Source: Ruminococcus sp. (lineage in GTDB: Bacteria; Bacillota; Clostridia; Oscillospirales; Ruminococcaceae). Taken from it: a DNA stretch of 57,799 nt. This document shows positions 16,090 to 25,033 of the stretch, piece after piece. The DNA is taken from positions 1 to 57,799 of the forward strand of contig JAHABC010000013.1 of NCBI GenBank assembly GCA_018376535.1, read 5' to 3'. A model generated the notes under the pieces. That model searched no databases. It worked only from the letters and a program-made list of their open reading frames with translations, and was not told where the DNA came from. Every line of letters starts with the position of its first letter. Position 1 is the stretch's first letter. The position numbers were made by a program, and so were the translations under genes.

Positions 16090-17844
16090 TTAGGCTTGTT
16101 TTGGAAGTCTATAGTTTACTGCAAAGTTTTGACATTGTTTTTCAAACTCACTATCTTTAGATAGAACATTTAAATACTCATGAACTTCTACAGCATTATT
16201 TTCTTCAATTTGAATCATACAAACCGCAATGTTAGAACAATGGTCAGAAACTCGTTCTAATTCGGTTAAAAGGTCGGTAAATACGAAACCTAGTTCCATA
16301 GTACATTTGCCATCTTTTAGACGTTGAATGTGTCTGTTACGCATTTCCAATCTAAGACGGTCAATGACTTCTTCAAGGGGTTCAACTTGATGTGCTAATT
16401 CCACATCATTATTTTCAAAAGATTTAGTAGTCATATTTAGAATATCGGTGATAGCGTGAATTAATACCATCATTTCTTCGTAAGCGTCGTTAGAGAACTC
16501 TATCTTTTTAGAGTGAAGTTCTTCCGATATTTCTATTATATTCATAGCGTGGTCAGAAATCCTTTCAAAATCACCGATTACATGAAGTAATTCTGAAATA
16601 CATTTGCTATCGGTTTCGCTTAAATTATGGGAGTTCAACTTTAACAGATATGAACCGATTCTATCCTCATAAGCATCAACCATAGTTTCGTAAGTTCTAA
16701 CCTTTTCAGCCTTAGCCTCATCATAAGATTTAAAAACATCTAAAGATAGCATTATAGCTTTAATAGTCTTTTCGCACATCTTGTTAGTAACGTTTCTGGA
16801 TTGCTCAAGTGCTACAGATGGTGTATTTAAAATGCGTTCATCAAGCATTTGAACTTCTTCTTTTTCTTCAGTGTCTTTAATAACTAAGTAAGCTAACTTT
16901 TCAAGAAGGTTTATAAATGGGAACATTATTATTGTAGCTACTACATTGAATATTGTATGAACTACTGCAATATTAAAACTACTAACGTTATCATTTAAGA
17001 ACGTAAAGTTGCAAAATGCGTTTAGTGTGTAGAATATTGCTAGAAATACTACCGTTCCAATTACATTAAAGAACAGATGAACTATAGCTACTCTTTTAGC
17101 ATTCTTGTTTGCACCTATACATGATAGTAATGCAGTCGCACAAGTACCGATATTCTGTCCTAGTATTATTGGTATGGCTGAACCAAAAGTTATTAGGTTC
17201 GCATTAGACAATGATTGCAACATTCCTACTGATGCAGCTGAAGATTGTATGATGGCTGTTAATACTGCTCCTACAATAACTCCTAAAAATGGATTGCTAA
17301 ACTTAGCCATAACTTCTCTAAACTCAGGTACTTCTGATAGAGGTTCAACAGCACTACCCATAGTATTCATACCAAACATTAGTATGGAAAATCCTAGTAG
17401 AGCATTACCTATAACTTTAGCCTTATCGCTTTTTTTGGTCATTATTAGAATTATACCCACTAATGCGATTATTGGCGAAAATGAAGTTGGCTTTAACATC
17501 TTAATAAAGAAGTTATCACTTTCAAGACCAGAAAGACTTAAAATCCATGATGTAATGGTAGTTCCTATGTTAGAACCCATTATTATTGGTATGGCTTGGG
17601 ATAGTTTCATAATTCCAGAGTTTACAAATCCTACAAGCATTACCGTAGTAGTAGATGACGATTGTATTATCGCTGTAACAGTCATACCTAGTATTAAACC
17701 CTTAAACTTATTAGAAGTTAACTTCTCAAAGATTTTTTCAAGTTTACTACCAGCGAGTTTTTCCAAACCTTCGCCCATAATGTTCATGCCATACAAAAAC
17801 AGAGCTAGTCCACCAATTAGCGATATAACCGCAAAGATGTCCAT
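16090..17844 (-). CDS. Na+/phosphate symporter with C-terminal PhoU domain
   Basis: Type II Na/Pi cotransporter family (NptA/YjbB type). Two inverted membrane repeats each carry the substrate QSS motif: TAIIQSSSTTT (about residue 61) and TAIIQSSAASVG (about 198). Roughly eight to nine membrane segments occupy residues 1-320. The C-terminal part (about 345-570) is a cytoplasmic PhoU-like helical domain with the usual acidic metal-binding signatures. Length 584 is typical. The gene lies directly downstream of pst-phoU in the same direction but behind its own terminator and promoter region, which contains Pho-box-like repeats. It probably gives low-affinity phosphate transport alongside high-affinity Pst. 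Confidence 0.92.
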   Translation of the reverse strand: MDIFAVISLIGGLALFLYGMNIMGEGLEKLAGSKLEKIFEKLTSNKFKGLILGMTVTAIIQSSSTTTVMLVGFVNSGIMKLSQAIPIIMGSNIGTTITSWILSLSGLESDNFFIKMLKPTSFSPIIALVGIILIMTKKSDKAKVIGNALLGFSILMFGMNTMGSAVEPLSEVPEFREVMAKFSNPFLGVIVGAVLTAIIQSSAASVGMLQSLSNANLITFGSAIPIILGQNIGTCATALLSCIGANKNAKRVAIVHLFFNVIGTVVFLAIFYTLNAFCNFTFLNDNVSSFNIAVVHTIFNVVATIIMFPFINLLEKLAYLVIKDTEEKEEVQMLDERILNTPSVALEQSRNVTNKMCEKTIKAIMLSLDVFKSYDEAKAEKVRTYETMVDAYEDRIGSYLLKLNSHNLSETDSKCISELLHVIGDFERISDHAMNIIEISEELHSKKIEFSNDAYEEMMVLIHAITDILNMTTKSFENNDVELAHQVEPLEEVIDRLRLEMRNRHIQRLKDGKCTMELGFVFTDLLTELERVSDHCSNIAVCMIQIEENNAVEVHEYLNVLSKDSEFEKQCQNFAVNYRLPKQA

Positions 17845-18031
17845 AAAAAATCCTCCAAAATATTATATTTTTTCTATTAACTATTATGTATCATATAGGT
17901 TTAGTTTATTTACCATTAAAATTAATATATTAGGTAAATCCTTTTTTTGATATAATAGTTTTAACTTAAACTTTTCACTTACTTAAAAAAAACCTCCTTT
18001 TTTATATATTAACAGAATATTATTAAAAAAT

Positions 18032-18059
18032 TATTTAATGTAAGTTAAATTTAAGTAAA
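18032..18059 (-). promoter_or_regulatory. Candidate Pho box upstream of the Na/Pi symporter
   Basis: On the minus strand TTTACT (18054-18059) and TTAACT (18043-18048) are exactly 11 bp apart, with a weaker TAAATA at 18032-18037. PhoP of Gram-positive bacteria binds such 11-bp-spaced TT(A/T/C)ACA-like repeats. The rest of the 17845-18160 gap holds only a terminator and AT-rich leader. Confidence 0.45.
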
Positions 18060-18086
18060 ATATCAAGTAGGTATTTGGTAAAAATT

Positions 18087-18114
18087 AGAGTATCTCATAC
18101 TATTGAGATACTCT
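18087..18114 (-). terminator. Terminator of the pst-phoU operon
   Basis: An 11-bp perfect stem (AGAGTATCTCA 18087-18097 with TGAGATACTCT 18104-18114) and loop of six bases, followed on the minus strand by AATTTTTACC. Confidence 0.88.
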
Positions 18115-18160
18115 ACAGACTAAAGGAAAAAATATAATATTTACAAGCAATCAAATTAAA

Positions 18161-18856
18161 TTAAAGGATTTTTTCGTCTTTATGGATACCAGTAACATCA
18201 AACTTAACCCATTCAGCGATATTTACGGCATGGTCGCCAATCTTTTCAAGATACTTTGTGATAGTAAGTAAATCTACACATAGTTCGCTAATGGCTTGAG
18301 TGTTGTTAGTTACTATATATTTAACAATATCATCACGGATTCTTACAAAGTAGTCATCAATGCAATCATCGGCATCGATAATCATATTTGCTTTAGAAAC
18401 ATCATGTTCGGTGTATGCCACGATGCTTTCTTCAACCATTCTAACACTAGAAGTCGCCATAAGTTGTATATTATATATAATTTCGTTCAGCTTGGCATCA
18501 GAGGAAAGTTCTTTACCAAAAGATAGCTTTAATATAATCTCACCAATTTCAATCGATTGGTCAGCAATTCTTTCCAAATCGGTTATTATTTTCAATGCTG
18601 AAGATATAGTTCTTAAATCTTTAGCTACGGGTTGTTGCTGTAGTAGTAACTTTAAGCATTTGCCCTCAATTTGACGTTCTAGCTTATCTATTAGAGCCTC
18701 ACCATTTACAATAGAACTCAATTCAGAAGTATCCTTGCTAGTTAGAGCCTTAATAGTAACTTTAATAGAATGTTCTGTTTCACTAGCCATTTTAAGCATA
18801 CGTTCATTGAGGTCTTTAAGTTGACCATCAAAATGTTTTCTAACGCTAGTACTCAT
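18161..18856 (-). CDS. phoU: Phosphate transport regulator PhoU
   Basis: Helical cytosolic protein that couples Pst activity to phosphate signalling. It has two PhoU repeats with acidic metal-ligand motifs (ITDLERIADQSIEIGE, then TKYLEKIGDHAVNIAEWV). Length 231 is standard. It is the last gene of pstSCAB-phoU, 30 bases after pstB. No kinase gene is adjacent; an orphan OmpR-type response regulator is at 45857-46540. Confidence 0.95.
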   Translation of the reverse strand: MSTSVRKHFDGQLKDLNERMLKMASETEHSIKVTIKALTSKDTSELSSIVNGEALIDKLERQIEGKCLKLLLQQQPVAKDLRTISSALKIITDLERIADQSIEIGEIILKLSFGKELSSDAKLNEIIYNIQLMATSSVRMVEESIVAYTEHDVSKANMIIDADDCIDDYFVRIRDDIVKYIVTNNTQAISELCVDLLTITKYLEKIGDHAVNIAEWVKFDVTGIHKDEKIL

Positions 18857-18886
18857 AGAAATAAACCTCCAAAACGAAATATTTTT

Positions 18887-19645
18887 TTAACCAAATCTAC
18901 CAGTTATATAATCTTCAGTACGCTTATCCTTAGGCATGGAGAATAGTTCTTGAGTATTGCCATACTCTACGACTTCGCCGTGTAGGAAGAACGCAGTCTT
19001 ATCAGAAATTCTAGTAGCCTGTTGCATATTGTGTGTAACCATGATTATTGTATAGTTAGGCTTTAATTCTTCGCATAGTTCTTCTATTTTCATAGTGGAT
19101 ATTGGGTCTAATGCAGATGTTGGTTCGTCCATAAGAATTACCTGTGGCTTTACTGCTAACGCTCTAGCGATACATAATCTTTGTTGCTGACCACCAGACA
19201 TTCCTAATGCAGATTTTTTTAGTCTGTCTTTAACTTCGTTCCAGATAGATGCCTGTTTTAAACTAGTTTCTACGATTTCATCTAATTCATGTTTCTTCTT
19301 TATTCCATGAGTTCTAGGGCCGTACGCAATATTATCGTAGATACTCATAGGGAATGGGTTTGGTTTTTGAAAGACCATTCCTACATCTTTTCTAAGTTTA
19401 GTTATTTCAATATCCTTGTAGATGTTTACGCCATCAAGTCTAATATTACCAGTTATCTTACAGCCTTCTACTAAGTCGTTCATGCGATTTAAAGATTTCA
19501 AAAGCGTGGATTTTCCACAACCAGATGGCCCTATAAATGCAGTAATTTCATTCTTATTCATATCCAAATTTACGTTTTTTAGTGCGTGAAAATCTCCGTA
19601 GTATAGGTTCATATTAGATACGCTGAACTTAACATTTGTACTCAT
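18887..19645 (-). CDS. pstB: Phosphate ABC transporter ATP-binding protein
   Basis: ATPase of the high-affinity phosphate importer at the inner face of the membrane. Walker A GPSGCGKST, Q-loop FQKPNPFPMSIYDN, signature LGMSGGQQQRLCIARAL and Walker B VILMDEPTSALD are intact. The frame is open from an ATG at 19651 that overlaps the pstA stop (TAATG). I prefer the ATG at 19645, eight bases after GGAAAG, giving MSTNVKFSV. Translation is coupled to pstA. Confidence 0.95.
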   Translation of the reverse strand: MSTNVKFSVSNMNLYYGDFHALKNVNLDMNKNEITAFIGPSGCGKSTLLKSLNRMNDLVEGCKITGNIRLDGVNIYKDIEITKLRKDVGMVFQKPNPFPMSIYDNIAYGPRTHGIKKKHELDEIVETSLKQASIWNEVKDRLKKSALGMSGGQQQRLCIARALAVKPQVILMDEPTSALDPISTMKIEELCEELKPNYTIIMVTHNMQQATRISDKTAFFLHGEVVEYGNTQELFSMPKDKRTEDYITGRFG

Positions 19646-19650
19646 AAACA

Positions 19651-20577
19651 TTACTTTCCTTTCGATAATTTTTTGGCTATTAAAGATGCTACTCCATTTA
19701 AAGCAAGTACTGTAATCAAGATTACTACAGCAACGGCACTAGCTTCATTCATATGTAAACCCTCACCAGATAGTAAGTACATATGTGTAGCTAAAGTTCT
19801 ACCTGAACTGAATACGTTTTTTGGAATTTGTGCCATAGTTCCCGATGTGTATATCAAAGCAGCAGTTTCACCTATAATTCTGCCTATTGCTAAGATTATT
19901 CCTGCTAAAATTCCGTTCATTGCAGATGGCAATACTATTACGAATATAGTTCTTAACTTGCCAGCACCTAGACCGAAACTTCCCTCACGATAACTGTCAT
20001 CTACAGTCATTAGAGCTTCTTCGGTACTGGTGATTATTATAGGTAATATCATTATAGCTATCGTAAACGAACCTGCAAGTAATGAATATCCCCACTTTAA
20101 AGACGTTACAAAGAACAACATACCAAACAAACCATATACTATTGATGGTATTCCTGATAGTGTTTGTGTAGTTAATCGGATAATCTTAACTATTTTGTTT
20201 CCTTTTTTAGCGTATTCCACTAAGTAGATTGCACAACCTACTCCAAAAGGTACAGATACTAACAATGATAATCCTACCATTTCAAGAGTAGTCACTATAC
20301 TTGGAAACATAGATACATTTTCACTAGTATAAGTTGGAGAAAATAGACTTGGTTTTAAGTATGGTACACCTTTAATCACAACGTATCCTACTAGGAATAA
20401 GAATATCAACGATGTTATTATAGCACATAGACTTACTAGTATAAAAAATCCTAATGCAAGTGGGTGAGATTTATAAGTTTTCCATCTTTCAGTCCAAACT
20501 TCTTTAATAGTTTTATCCTTTGGAATGTTCTTACACTCTTTTTGAATAATATTATTTTCTGCCTTAATGCCTTCCAT
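19651..20577 (-). CDS. pstA: Phosphate ABC transporter permease PstA
   Basis: Integral membrane subunit with about six segments. It has the permease coupling region DDSYREGSFGLGAGKLRTI and the conserved GIPSIVYGLFG. The N-terminal 40 residues are cytosolic and polar. Length 308 is normal. It begins 3 bases after pstC ends and its stop overlaps the pstB frame, so the two are tightly coupled. Confidence 0.94.
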   Translation of the reverse strand: MEGIKAENNIIQKECKNIPKDKTIKEVWTERWKTYKSHPLALGFFILVSLCAIITSLIFLFLVGYVVIKGVPYLKPSLFSPTYTSENVSMFPSIVTTLEMVGLSLLVSVPFGVGCAIYLVEYAKKGNKIVKIIRLTTQTLSGIPSIVYGLFGMLFFVTSLKWGYSLLAGSFTIAIMILPIIITSTEEALMTVDDSYREGSFGLGAGKLRTIFVIVLPSAMNGILAGIILAIGRIIGETAALIYTSGTMAQIPKNVFSSGRTLATHMYLLSGEGLHMNEASAVAVVILITVLALNGVASLIAKKLSKGK

Positions 20578-20580
20578 AGA

Positions 20581-21441
20581 TTACACCTCTTTCTTTTTTG
20601 TAACCAAGCTAAGCGATATGTTTAGCAATAGTATGAATACAAACAATACTACACCAGTAGCAATTAAGGCATCATAATGAAGTCCAGTAGCGTAACTCAT
20701 TTCGGTTACAATGTTTGCAGTAAGAGTTCTTACACCCTTTAAGAGATTGTCTGGTATTCTAGGTTGATTTCCTGCGACCATTATTACTGCCATAGTTTCA
20801 CCGATAGCTCTACCTATTCCCAATATTATGCTAGAAAGAACTCCAGATTTTGCAGCAGGTACTATTACAGTAGATACTGCTCTTTCGTGAGTTGCTCCTA
20901 AAGCTAATGCACCCTCATAGTAACTCTGCGATACGGCTTTTATAGAAGTTTCGGATAAACTTTCAACAGTAGGTAGAATCATCATACCTAGTAGTATAGA
21001 TGCAGTTAGAATACTGTTACCATCTCCACCTATGTAGTCTCTAACGAATGGAACTATTACACACATTCCAAAGAAACCGTATACTATAGATGGTATTCCT
21101 GCTAGTAGATTTATTGGTGGTTTTAAAATCTTATATAGCCATGCAGGGCAAAATCTAGCCATAAATATAGCTGTAAGTAATCCTATTGGGACGCCTATTA
21201 TAATTGCTCCAGCAGTTACATATAAGCTACCTAAAATCATGGATAAGATACCATATTGAGCATTATCGTCTAATGGTTTCCAATTTTCTCCTAGAATGAA
21301 ATCACCAAGACCTATCTTAGTTATTGCAGGTAGTCCGTTTTTAAACATGAACCAACATATTAGACCTACTGCTAATATAGATATACAAGCACATAATAAG
21401 AATAGTACTTTCATAGCAACTTCAAGGATTTTATTTTTCAT
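20581..21441 (-). CDS. pstC: Phosphate ABC transporter permease PstC
   Basis: Partner permease of PstA, 286 residues and about six membrane segments. Features are GIPSIVYGFFG, the coupling motif SYYEGALALGATHERAVSTV and GIGRAIGETMAVIMVAGN. It follows pstS by 35 bases and precedes pstA by 3. Confidence 0.94.
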   Translation of the reverse strand: MKNKILEVAMKVLFLLCACISILAVGLICWFMFKNGLPAITKIGLGDFILGENWKPLDDNAQYGILSMILGSLYVTAGAIIIGVPIGLLTAIFMARFCPAWLYKILKPPINLLAGIPSIVYGFFGMCVIVPFVRDYIGGDGNSILTASILLGMMILPTVESLSETSIKAVSQSYYEGALALGATHERAVSTVIVPAAKSGVLSSIILGIGRAIGETMAVIMVAGNQPRIPDNLLKGVRTLTANIVTEMSYATGLHYDALIATGVVLFVFILLLNISLSLVTKKKEV

Positions 21442-21476
21442 AATAAAAGTTCACCTCTAACTAAGTGTTAATATCA

Positions 21477-22334
21477 TTAAGAAAAGTCGTCCCAAGATGT
21501 GATAGTACCAGTATATATATCACAAATCTGTTGAGTAGTTAAGTTTTCGATAGTATTATCGTTATTTACTATTATTGCAATACCGTCTAAAGCTATGGCA
21601 GTATCATTTAGAACTGTTTCATCGTCTTTAAGTTCTCTTGATGCCATTCCTATATCGCAAGTGCCATCAAGAACGGCTTTCATACCAGATGTACTATCAG
21701 AAGTTTGAATTTCAATAGTAACTCCAGTATTTACAGTTTGATATTCTTCGGCAATCTTTTCAATAACTGGCGATACCGATGTAGAACCAGCAACTACAAC
21801 CTTTCCAGTAGCTCCATTAGATTTAAAACTTTCAGCGTTATCTACTACAGGAGTGTAATCTTTAGCTTCTACAATAGCTTGACCTTCTGCACTTAGAATA
21901 TAGTTTATAAAATCTTGAGTACAATCAGAAACTTCATCACCAGTAGCTATATTGAATGGTCTTGAAATTGGATAGCTACCATTCTTTACATTTTCGGAAG
22001 TAGGTTCTACGCCATCTACAGTGACTGCTTTAACAGTATCGTTAATTGCACCCAATGAGATATATCCAATAGAATTTTTATTACCAGATACTTGAGTTAT
22101 AACTACATCAGTACTTTTAGCAATAATAGCATCTACGGTAGTCATATCAGTCTTATTTCCATCAGCGTCTTTTTGTTCTACGCCAGTTAGTTCTATGAAA
22201 GCCCCTCTAGTACCAGAGCCGTCCTCTCTTGATATTACAGCGATATCGTTATTAGATACCTTTGCACAACCTCCCATTATGTTAGCCATAAATATGGTTG
22301 CAAATAATACTGCTGATACTCTCTTAATACTCAT
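21477..22334 (-). CDS. pstS: Phosphate-binding lipoprotein PstS with swapped half-domains
   Basis: Extracytoplasmic phosphate receptor. A lipobox MGGC (Cys23) gives a lipid anchor. The order of the two halves is unusual: the stretch that normally forms the second half of PstS (SREDGSGTRGAF, NSIGYISLGA, FINYILSAEGQAIV) comes first. The normal first half (VVAGSTSVSPVIEKIAEEY, SDSTSGMKAVLDGTCDIGM, IYTGTITSWDDF) comes second. This looks like a circular permutation. I recall a similar order in other Clostridia PstS proteins, so it is probably a family trait. All phosphate-contacting segments are present. It is the first gene of the operon, behind a Pho-box-like promoter. Confidence 0.92.
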   Translation of the reverse strand: MSIKRVSAVLFATIFMANIMGGCAKVSNNDIAVISREDGSGTRGAFIELTGVEQKDADGNKTDMTTVDAIIAKSTDVVITQVSGNKNSIGYISLGAINDTVKAVTVDGVEPTSENVKNGSYPISRPFNIATGDEVSDCTQDFINYILSAEGQAIVEAKDYTPVVDNAESFKSNGATGKVVVAGSTSVSPVIEKIAEEYQTVNTGVTIEIQTSDSTSGMKAVLDGTCDIGMASRELKDDETVLNDTAIALDGIAIIVNNDNTIENLTTQQICDIYTGTITSWDDFS

Positions 22335-22388
22335 AAAGAAAAATCCTTTCTATCTGTAAATTTAATTTTTATATCTTTTACGATATAT

Positions 22389-22466
22389 ATTATACTATGA
22401 TTTTCTGTAAAGCCACCACCTGACTTTAGTGAAATGTTTGTAAAACTTGATTGTTAAAATAGTAAA
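22389..22466 (-). promoter_or_regulatory. pstS promoter with Pho-box-like repeats
   Basis: On the minus strand TATAAT lies at 22389-22394. Upstream, TTTACT (22461-22466), TTTACA (22439-22444), TTCACT (22428-22433) and TTTACA (22406-22411) are all in register on an 11-bp grid (offsets 0, 22, 33, 55). No good -35 is present, as expected for a PhoP-activated promoter. Confidence 0.6.
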
Positions 22467-22574
22467 ACTCATTTTTAGATAAATTTTGCTTTCAAGGGTA
22501 TTAAAAGAAATTTTATCAACCTATTGACTTTTTTTAATTTAGTGTTATAATTATTATTATAATAAGTAAGTAAA

Positions 22575-22684
22575 ATCTTCGGGGGTAGCGTGAAAGTCGT
22601 AACTGGTGGTAAAGTCCACGAGCCTTTTGGCATGATTTGGTGTAATTCCAAAACCAATCGTAAAGTCGAGATGAAAGAAGATAT
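22575..22684 (+). ncRNA. FMN riboswitch (RFN element)
   Basis: The conserved blocks are present in order: TTCGGGGG, CTGGTGGTAAAGTCCACGAG, a variable arm, TTTGGTGTAATTCC, CGTAAAGTCGAGATG and the closing AGAAGAT that pairs with ATCTTC. It senses FMN and controls the riboflavin operon that starts 100 bases downstream. Confidence 0.95.
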
Positions 22685-22731
22685 GTTTTTAATAATTGAT
22701 ATTGATAATTTTAGAATATCTTTATTATATT

Positions 22732-22769
22732 AAATCCCGAAGTTGCACATCTTTGGGATTTGTTTTTTT
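22732..22769 (+). terminator. Riboswitch-controlled terminator
   Basis: AAATCCCGAAG (22732-22742) pairs with CTTTGGGATTT (22751-22761) with one G-U pair, then a run of seven Ts. Placed just before ribD, it is the expected expression platform: FMN binding favours termination. Confidence 0.88.
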
Positions 22770-22783
22770 GAAAGGATTATACT

Positions 22784-23875
22784 ATGAATGATAATTTTTA
22801 TATGCAACGTGCTATAGAGTTGGCTAAAAATGGCATAGGTTTTGTAAATCCCAACCCACTAGTTGGAGCAGTTATAGTTAAAGATAATACTATAGTCGCT
22901 GAAGGATATCATGCTAAGTATGGCGACCTCCATGCTGAACGCAATGCCTTTAAATATTGCGATACTAATAATATCGATTGTTCTAATGCTACTATGTATG
23001 TAACTCTTGAACCTTGTTGTCACTATGGAAAACAACCTCCTTGTACTGAGGCTATCGTTGAACATGGAATATCTAAAGTAGTAATTGGTTCTCGTGACCC
23101 CAATCCGTTAGTTAGTGGAAAAGGTGTGGAATATCTTAGAAGTAATGGTATAGAGGTTATCACCGATTTTATGCGTTCCGAATGTGATAAACTCAACGAT
23201 ATATTTTTTCACTATATAACTACTAAGATTCCATATGTCATTATGAAGTTTGCTACTACATTAGATGGTAAAATATCCTCATATAGTGGAAAATCTCGTT
23301 GGATTTCTTGTGAACAATCTAGGGAGCATACGCATCAAACTAGAAAAAGAGTATCTGCAATAATGGTTGGAATTGGTACAGTATTAGCGGACAATCCTAT
23401 GCTTACTTGCAGAGTTGAAAAACCATCAAATCCTATTAGAATAGTCTGCGATAGTAGGTTGCGTATTCCTTTAGATTGTAACTTAGTTACAACATCTAAA
23501 GATGTTCCTACCTATGTAGCTACAATCTCTAACGATACTGAAAAGATTTCTCAATTGGAAAGTTTGAGTGTAAAAGTCATTAAAACTCAATCCAAAAATG
23601 GTAAGGTGGATTTATCACAACTAATGCAAATCTTGGGAAGTCTAAAAGTGGATAGCGTTCTTATTGAGGGTGGTTCGGAACTAAACTTTTCAGCCCTTGA
23701 AAGTGATATCGTGGATTGTGTTCAAGTATATTTAGCTCCAATGATTTTAGGTGGTGTTTCTGCTAAGACTTCCGTTGGTGGTCTTGGATTTGAAAATCCT
23801 GACTTAGCTAAAAAGTTCAAATTAGTTAAAAATGAAACTATCGGTGATGATTTATTCTTGGAGTACAGAAAGTAG
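22784..23875 (+). CDS. ribD: Bifunctional riboflavin deaminase/reductase RibD
   Basis: Catalyses the second and third steps of riboflavin synthesis. The N-terminal deaminase has the zinc motif HAERNAF and PCCHYGKQPPC. The C-terminal NADPH reductase has MKFATTLDGKI and LIEGGSELN. Length 363 is normal. ATG 22784 follows AAAGGA. It is the first gene after the FMN riboswitch, and its stop is 8 bases before the inserted hsdS. Confidence 0.96.
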   Translation: MNDNFYMQRAIELAKNGIGFVNPNPLVGAVIVKDNTIVAEGYHAKYGDLHAERNAFKYCDTNNIDCSNATMYVTLEPCCHYGKQPPCTEAIVEHGISKVVIGSRDPNPLVSGKGVEYLRSNGIEVITDFMRSECDKLNDIFFHYITTKIPYVIMKFATTLDGKISSYSGKSRWISCEQSREHTHQTRKRVSAIMVGIGTVLADNPMLTCRVEKPSNPIRIVCDSRLRIPLDCNLVTTSKDVPTYVATISNDTEKISQLESLSVKVIKTQSKNGKVDLSQLMQILGSLKVDSVLIEGGSELNFSALESDIVDCVQVYLAPMILGGVSAKTSVGGLGFENPDLAKKFKLVKNETIGDDLFLEYRK

Positions 23876-23883
23876 GTGTTCTA

Positions 23884-24507
23884 ATGCTTGTACCTAAACT
23901 AAGGTTTAAAGAGTTTAATGATGAGTGGCAGTTAAAAAAATTGGGTAGATTAGTAGATATTAAAAGAGGTGCGTCACCAAGACCAATTAATAAATATATT
24001 ACATCAAATGATAATGGTGTTAATTGGATAAAGATAGGAGATGTGTCTACTGATGATATGTATATAAATTCAACTAAAGAAAAAATCACTATAGAAGGAG
24101 CAAAAAAATCTAGAGCAGTTCATAAAGGAGATTTAATACTATCTAATTCAATGAGTTTTGGTAGACCATATATTTTAAATATAGATGGTTATATACATGA
24201 TGGTTGGTTATTAATTAGCAATTATAGTAGTTATTTTTATATTAATTTTCTTGTTGAGTTATTAAGTTCACAATATATGAAATCTCAATATATAAAATTA
24301 TCTGCTGGAAGTACAGTATTAAATTTAAACAGTGACTTAGTTGCATCAACATTAGTACCAGTTCCAAGCCTAGAGGAGCAAACCAAAATAGCTAATTTTC
24401 TAAGCCTAATAGATAGGAAGATAGAGTTACAAGAGAAGTTAGTGGAAAACCTTAAGTTGTACAAAAAAAGGTTATTATTGGAAAAATTTGTAAGAGGGGG
24501 GCTCTAA
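23884..24507 (+). CDS. hsdS: Type I restriction specificity subunit (HsdS), first half, ending just after a G6 tract
   Basis: DNA-recognition subunit of type I restriction-modification. Start MLVPKLRFKEF is typical of HsdS. One target-recognition domain (about residues 10-150) is followed by the conserved spacer helix LVPVPSLEEQTKIANFL and coiled coil (to about 200). The frame then reads RGGL and stops. A second recognition domain continues in another frame (24508-25015): removing one G from the six at 24496-24501 would fuse both into one normal two-domain subunit of about 375 residues. No hsdM or hsdR is in the window. The gene sits within the riboflavin operon, 8 bases after ribD, which is not its usual neighbourhood, and is more AT-rich than its neighbours. 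Half-size HsdS can work as a dimer in other systems. Confidence 0.88.
   Translation: MLVPKLRFKEFNDEWQLKKLGRLVDIKRGASPRPINKYITSNDNGVNWIKIGDVSTDDMYINSTKEKITIEGAKKSRAVHKGDLILSNSMSFGRPYILNIDGYIHDGWLLISNYSSYFYINFLVELLSSQYMKSQYIKLSAGSTVLNLNSDLVASTLVPVPSLEEQTKIANFLSLIDRKIELQEKLVENLKLYKKRLLLEKFVRGGL
24496..24501 (+). repeat. G6 homopolymer, candidate phase-variation tract in hsdS
   Basis: Six Gs in a very AT-rich gene, exactly at the junction between the two recognition domains. With six Gs the frame stops at 24505-24507; with five it continues as RGGSNRLIEKCIELKDL to 25015. The NgoAV HsdS of Neisseria gonorrhoeae switches by a poly-G tract at the same kind of position. Confidence 0.7.
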
Positions 24508-25015
24508 TAGATTAATAGAAAAATGCATTGAATTAAAAGATTTAACAGAATATTATACAAGTAATTTAACTATTCAGTCATTGAAAGAAGTGGATAATGA
24601 AATTTATCCAGTATATGACTTAAATGGCATTTGTGCTTATACAAATACATATCAATTTGATTTTTCATATATATCAATTGCTAAAGATGGTTCTGTAGGT
24701 CGCATACAAATATGTGAAAGTAATTCTTCTATAACTGGAACATTAGGAGTTATTAAGCCTATAAATTGTCAATTGGAATATTTATATTATTATCTTCAAA
24801 CTGTAAATTTCAAAAAGTATATTGTTGGTACAACTATTCCGCATATATACTATAAAGATTATAGTGATATGTTAGTTCCAGTTCCTAGTATAGAAGAACA
24901 AATCAAAATATCGAACCTATTTACTAGCCTAGATAAAAAAATAGAACTTGAAACTAAAAAGTTACAAGACCTTAAAACTTATAAAAAAGGTCTATTACAA
25001 AAAATGTTTATCTAA
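24508..25015 (+). pseudogene. hsdS: HsdS second half, out of frame with the first (phase-off or frameshifted)
   Basis: The frame opens after TAA 24491-24493 and reads through a second recognition domain (from LIEKCIELKDLTEYY), then the second conserved helix LVPVPSIEEQIKISNLF and coiled coil, ending QKMFI. These conserved parts closely parallel the end of the first half, as expected for an HsdS with two pseudo-repeats. There is no ATG in frame near the beginning; TTG 24581 lies inside the domain and lacks a ribosome site. So it is probably expressed only after loss of one G in the tract or by ribosomal slippage. I mark it as broken in the present phase, not as dead. Confidence 0.75.
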
Positions 25016-25033
25016 AGAGGTGATTAATTTAAA

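Noticed and set aside
17960..18000. AAGGAGG on the minus strand at 17993-17999 followed by a GTG mini-ORF of five codons
   Set aside because: A leader peptide is possible, but five codons without conservation evidence are not enough.
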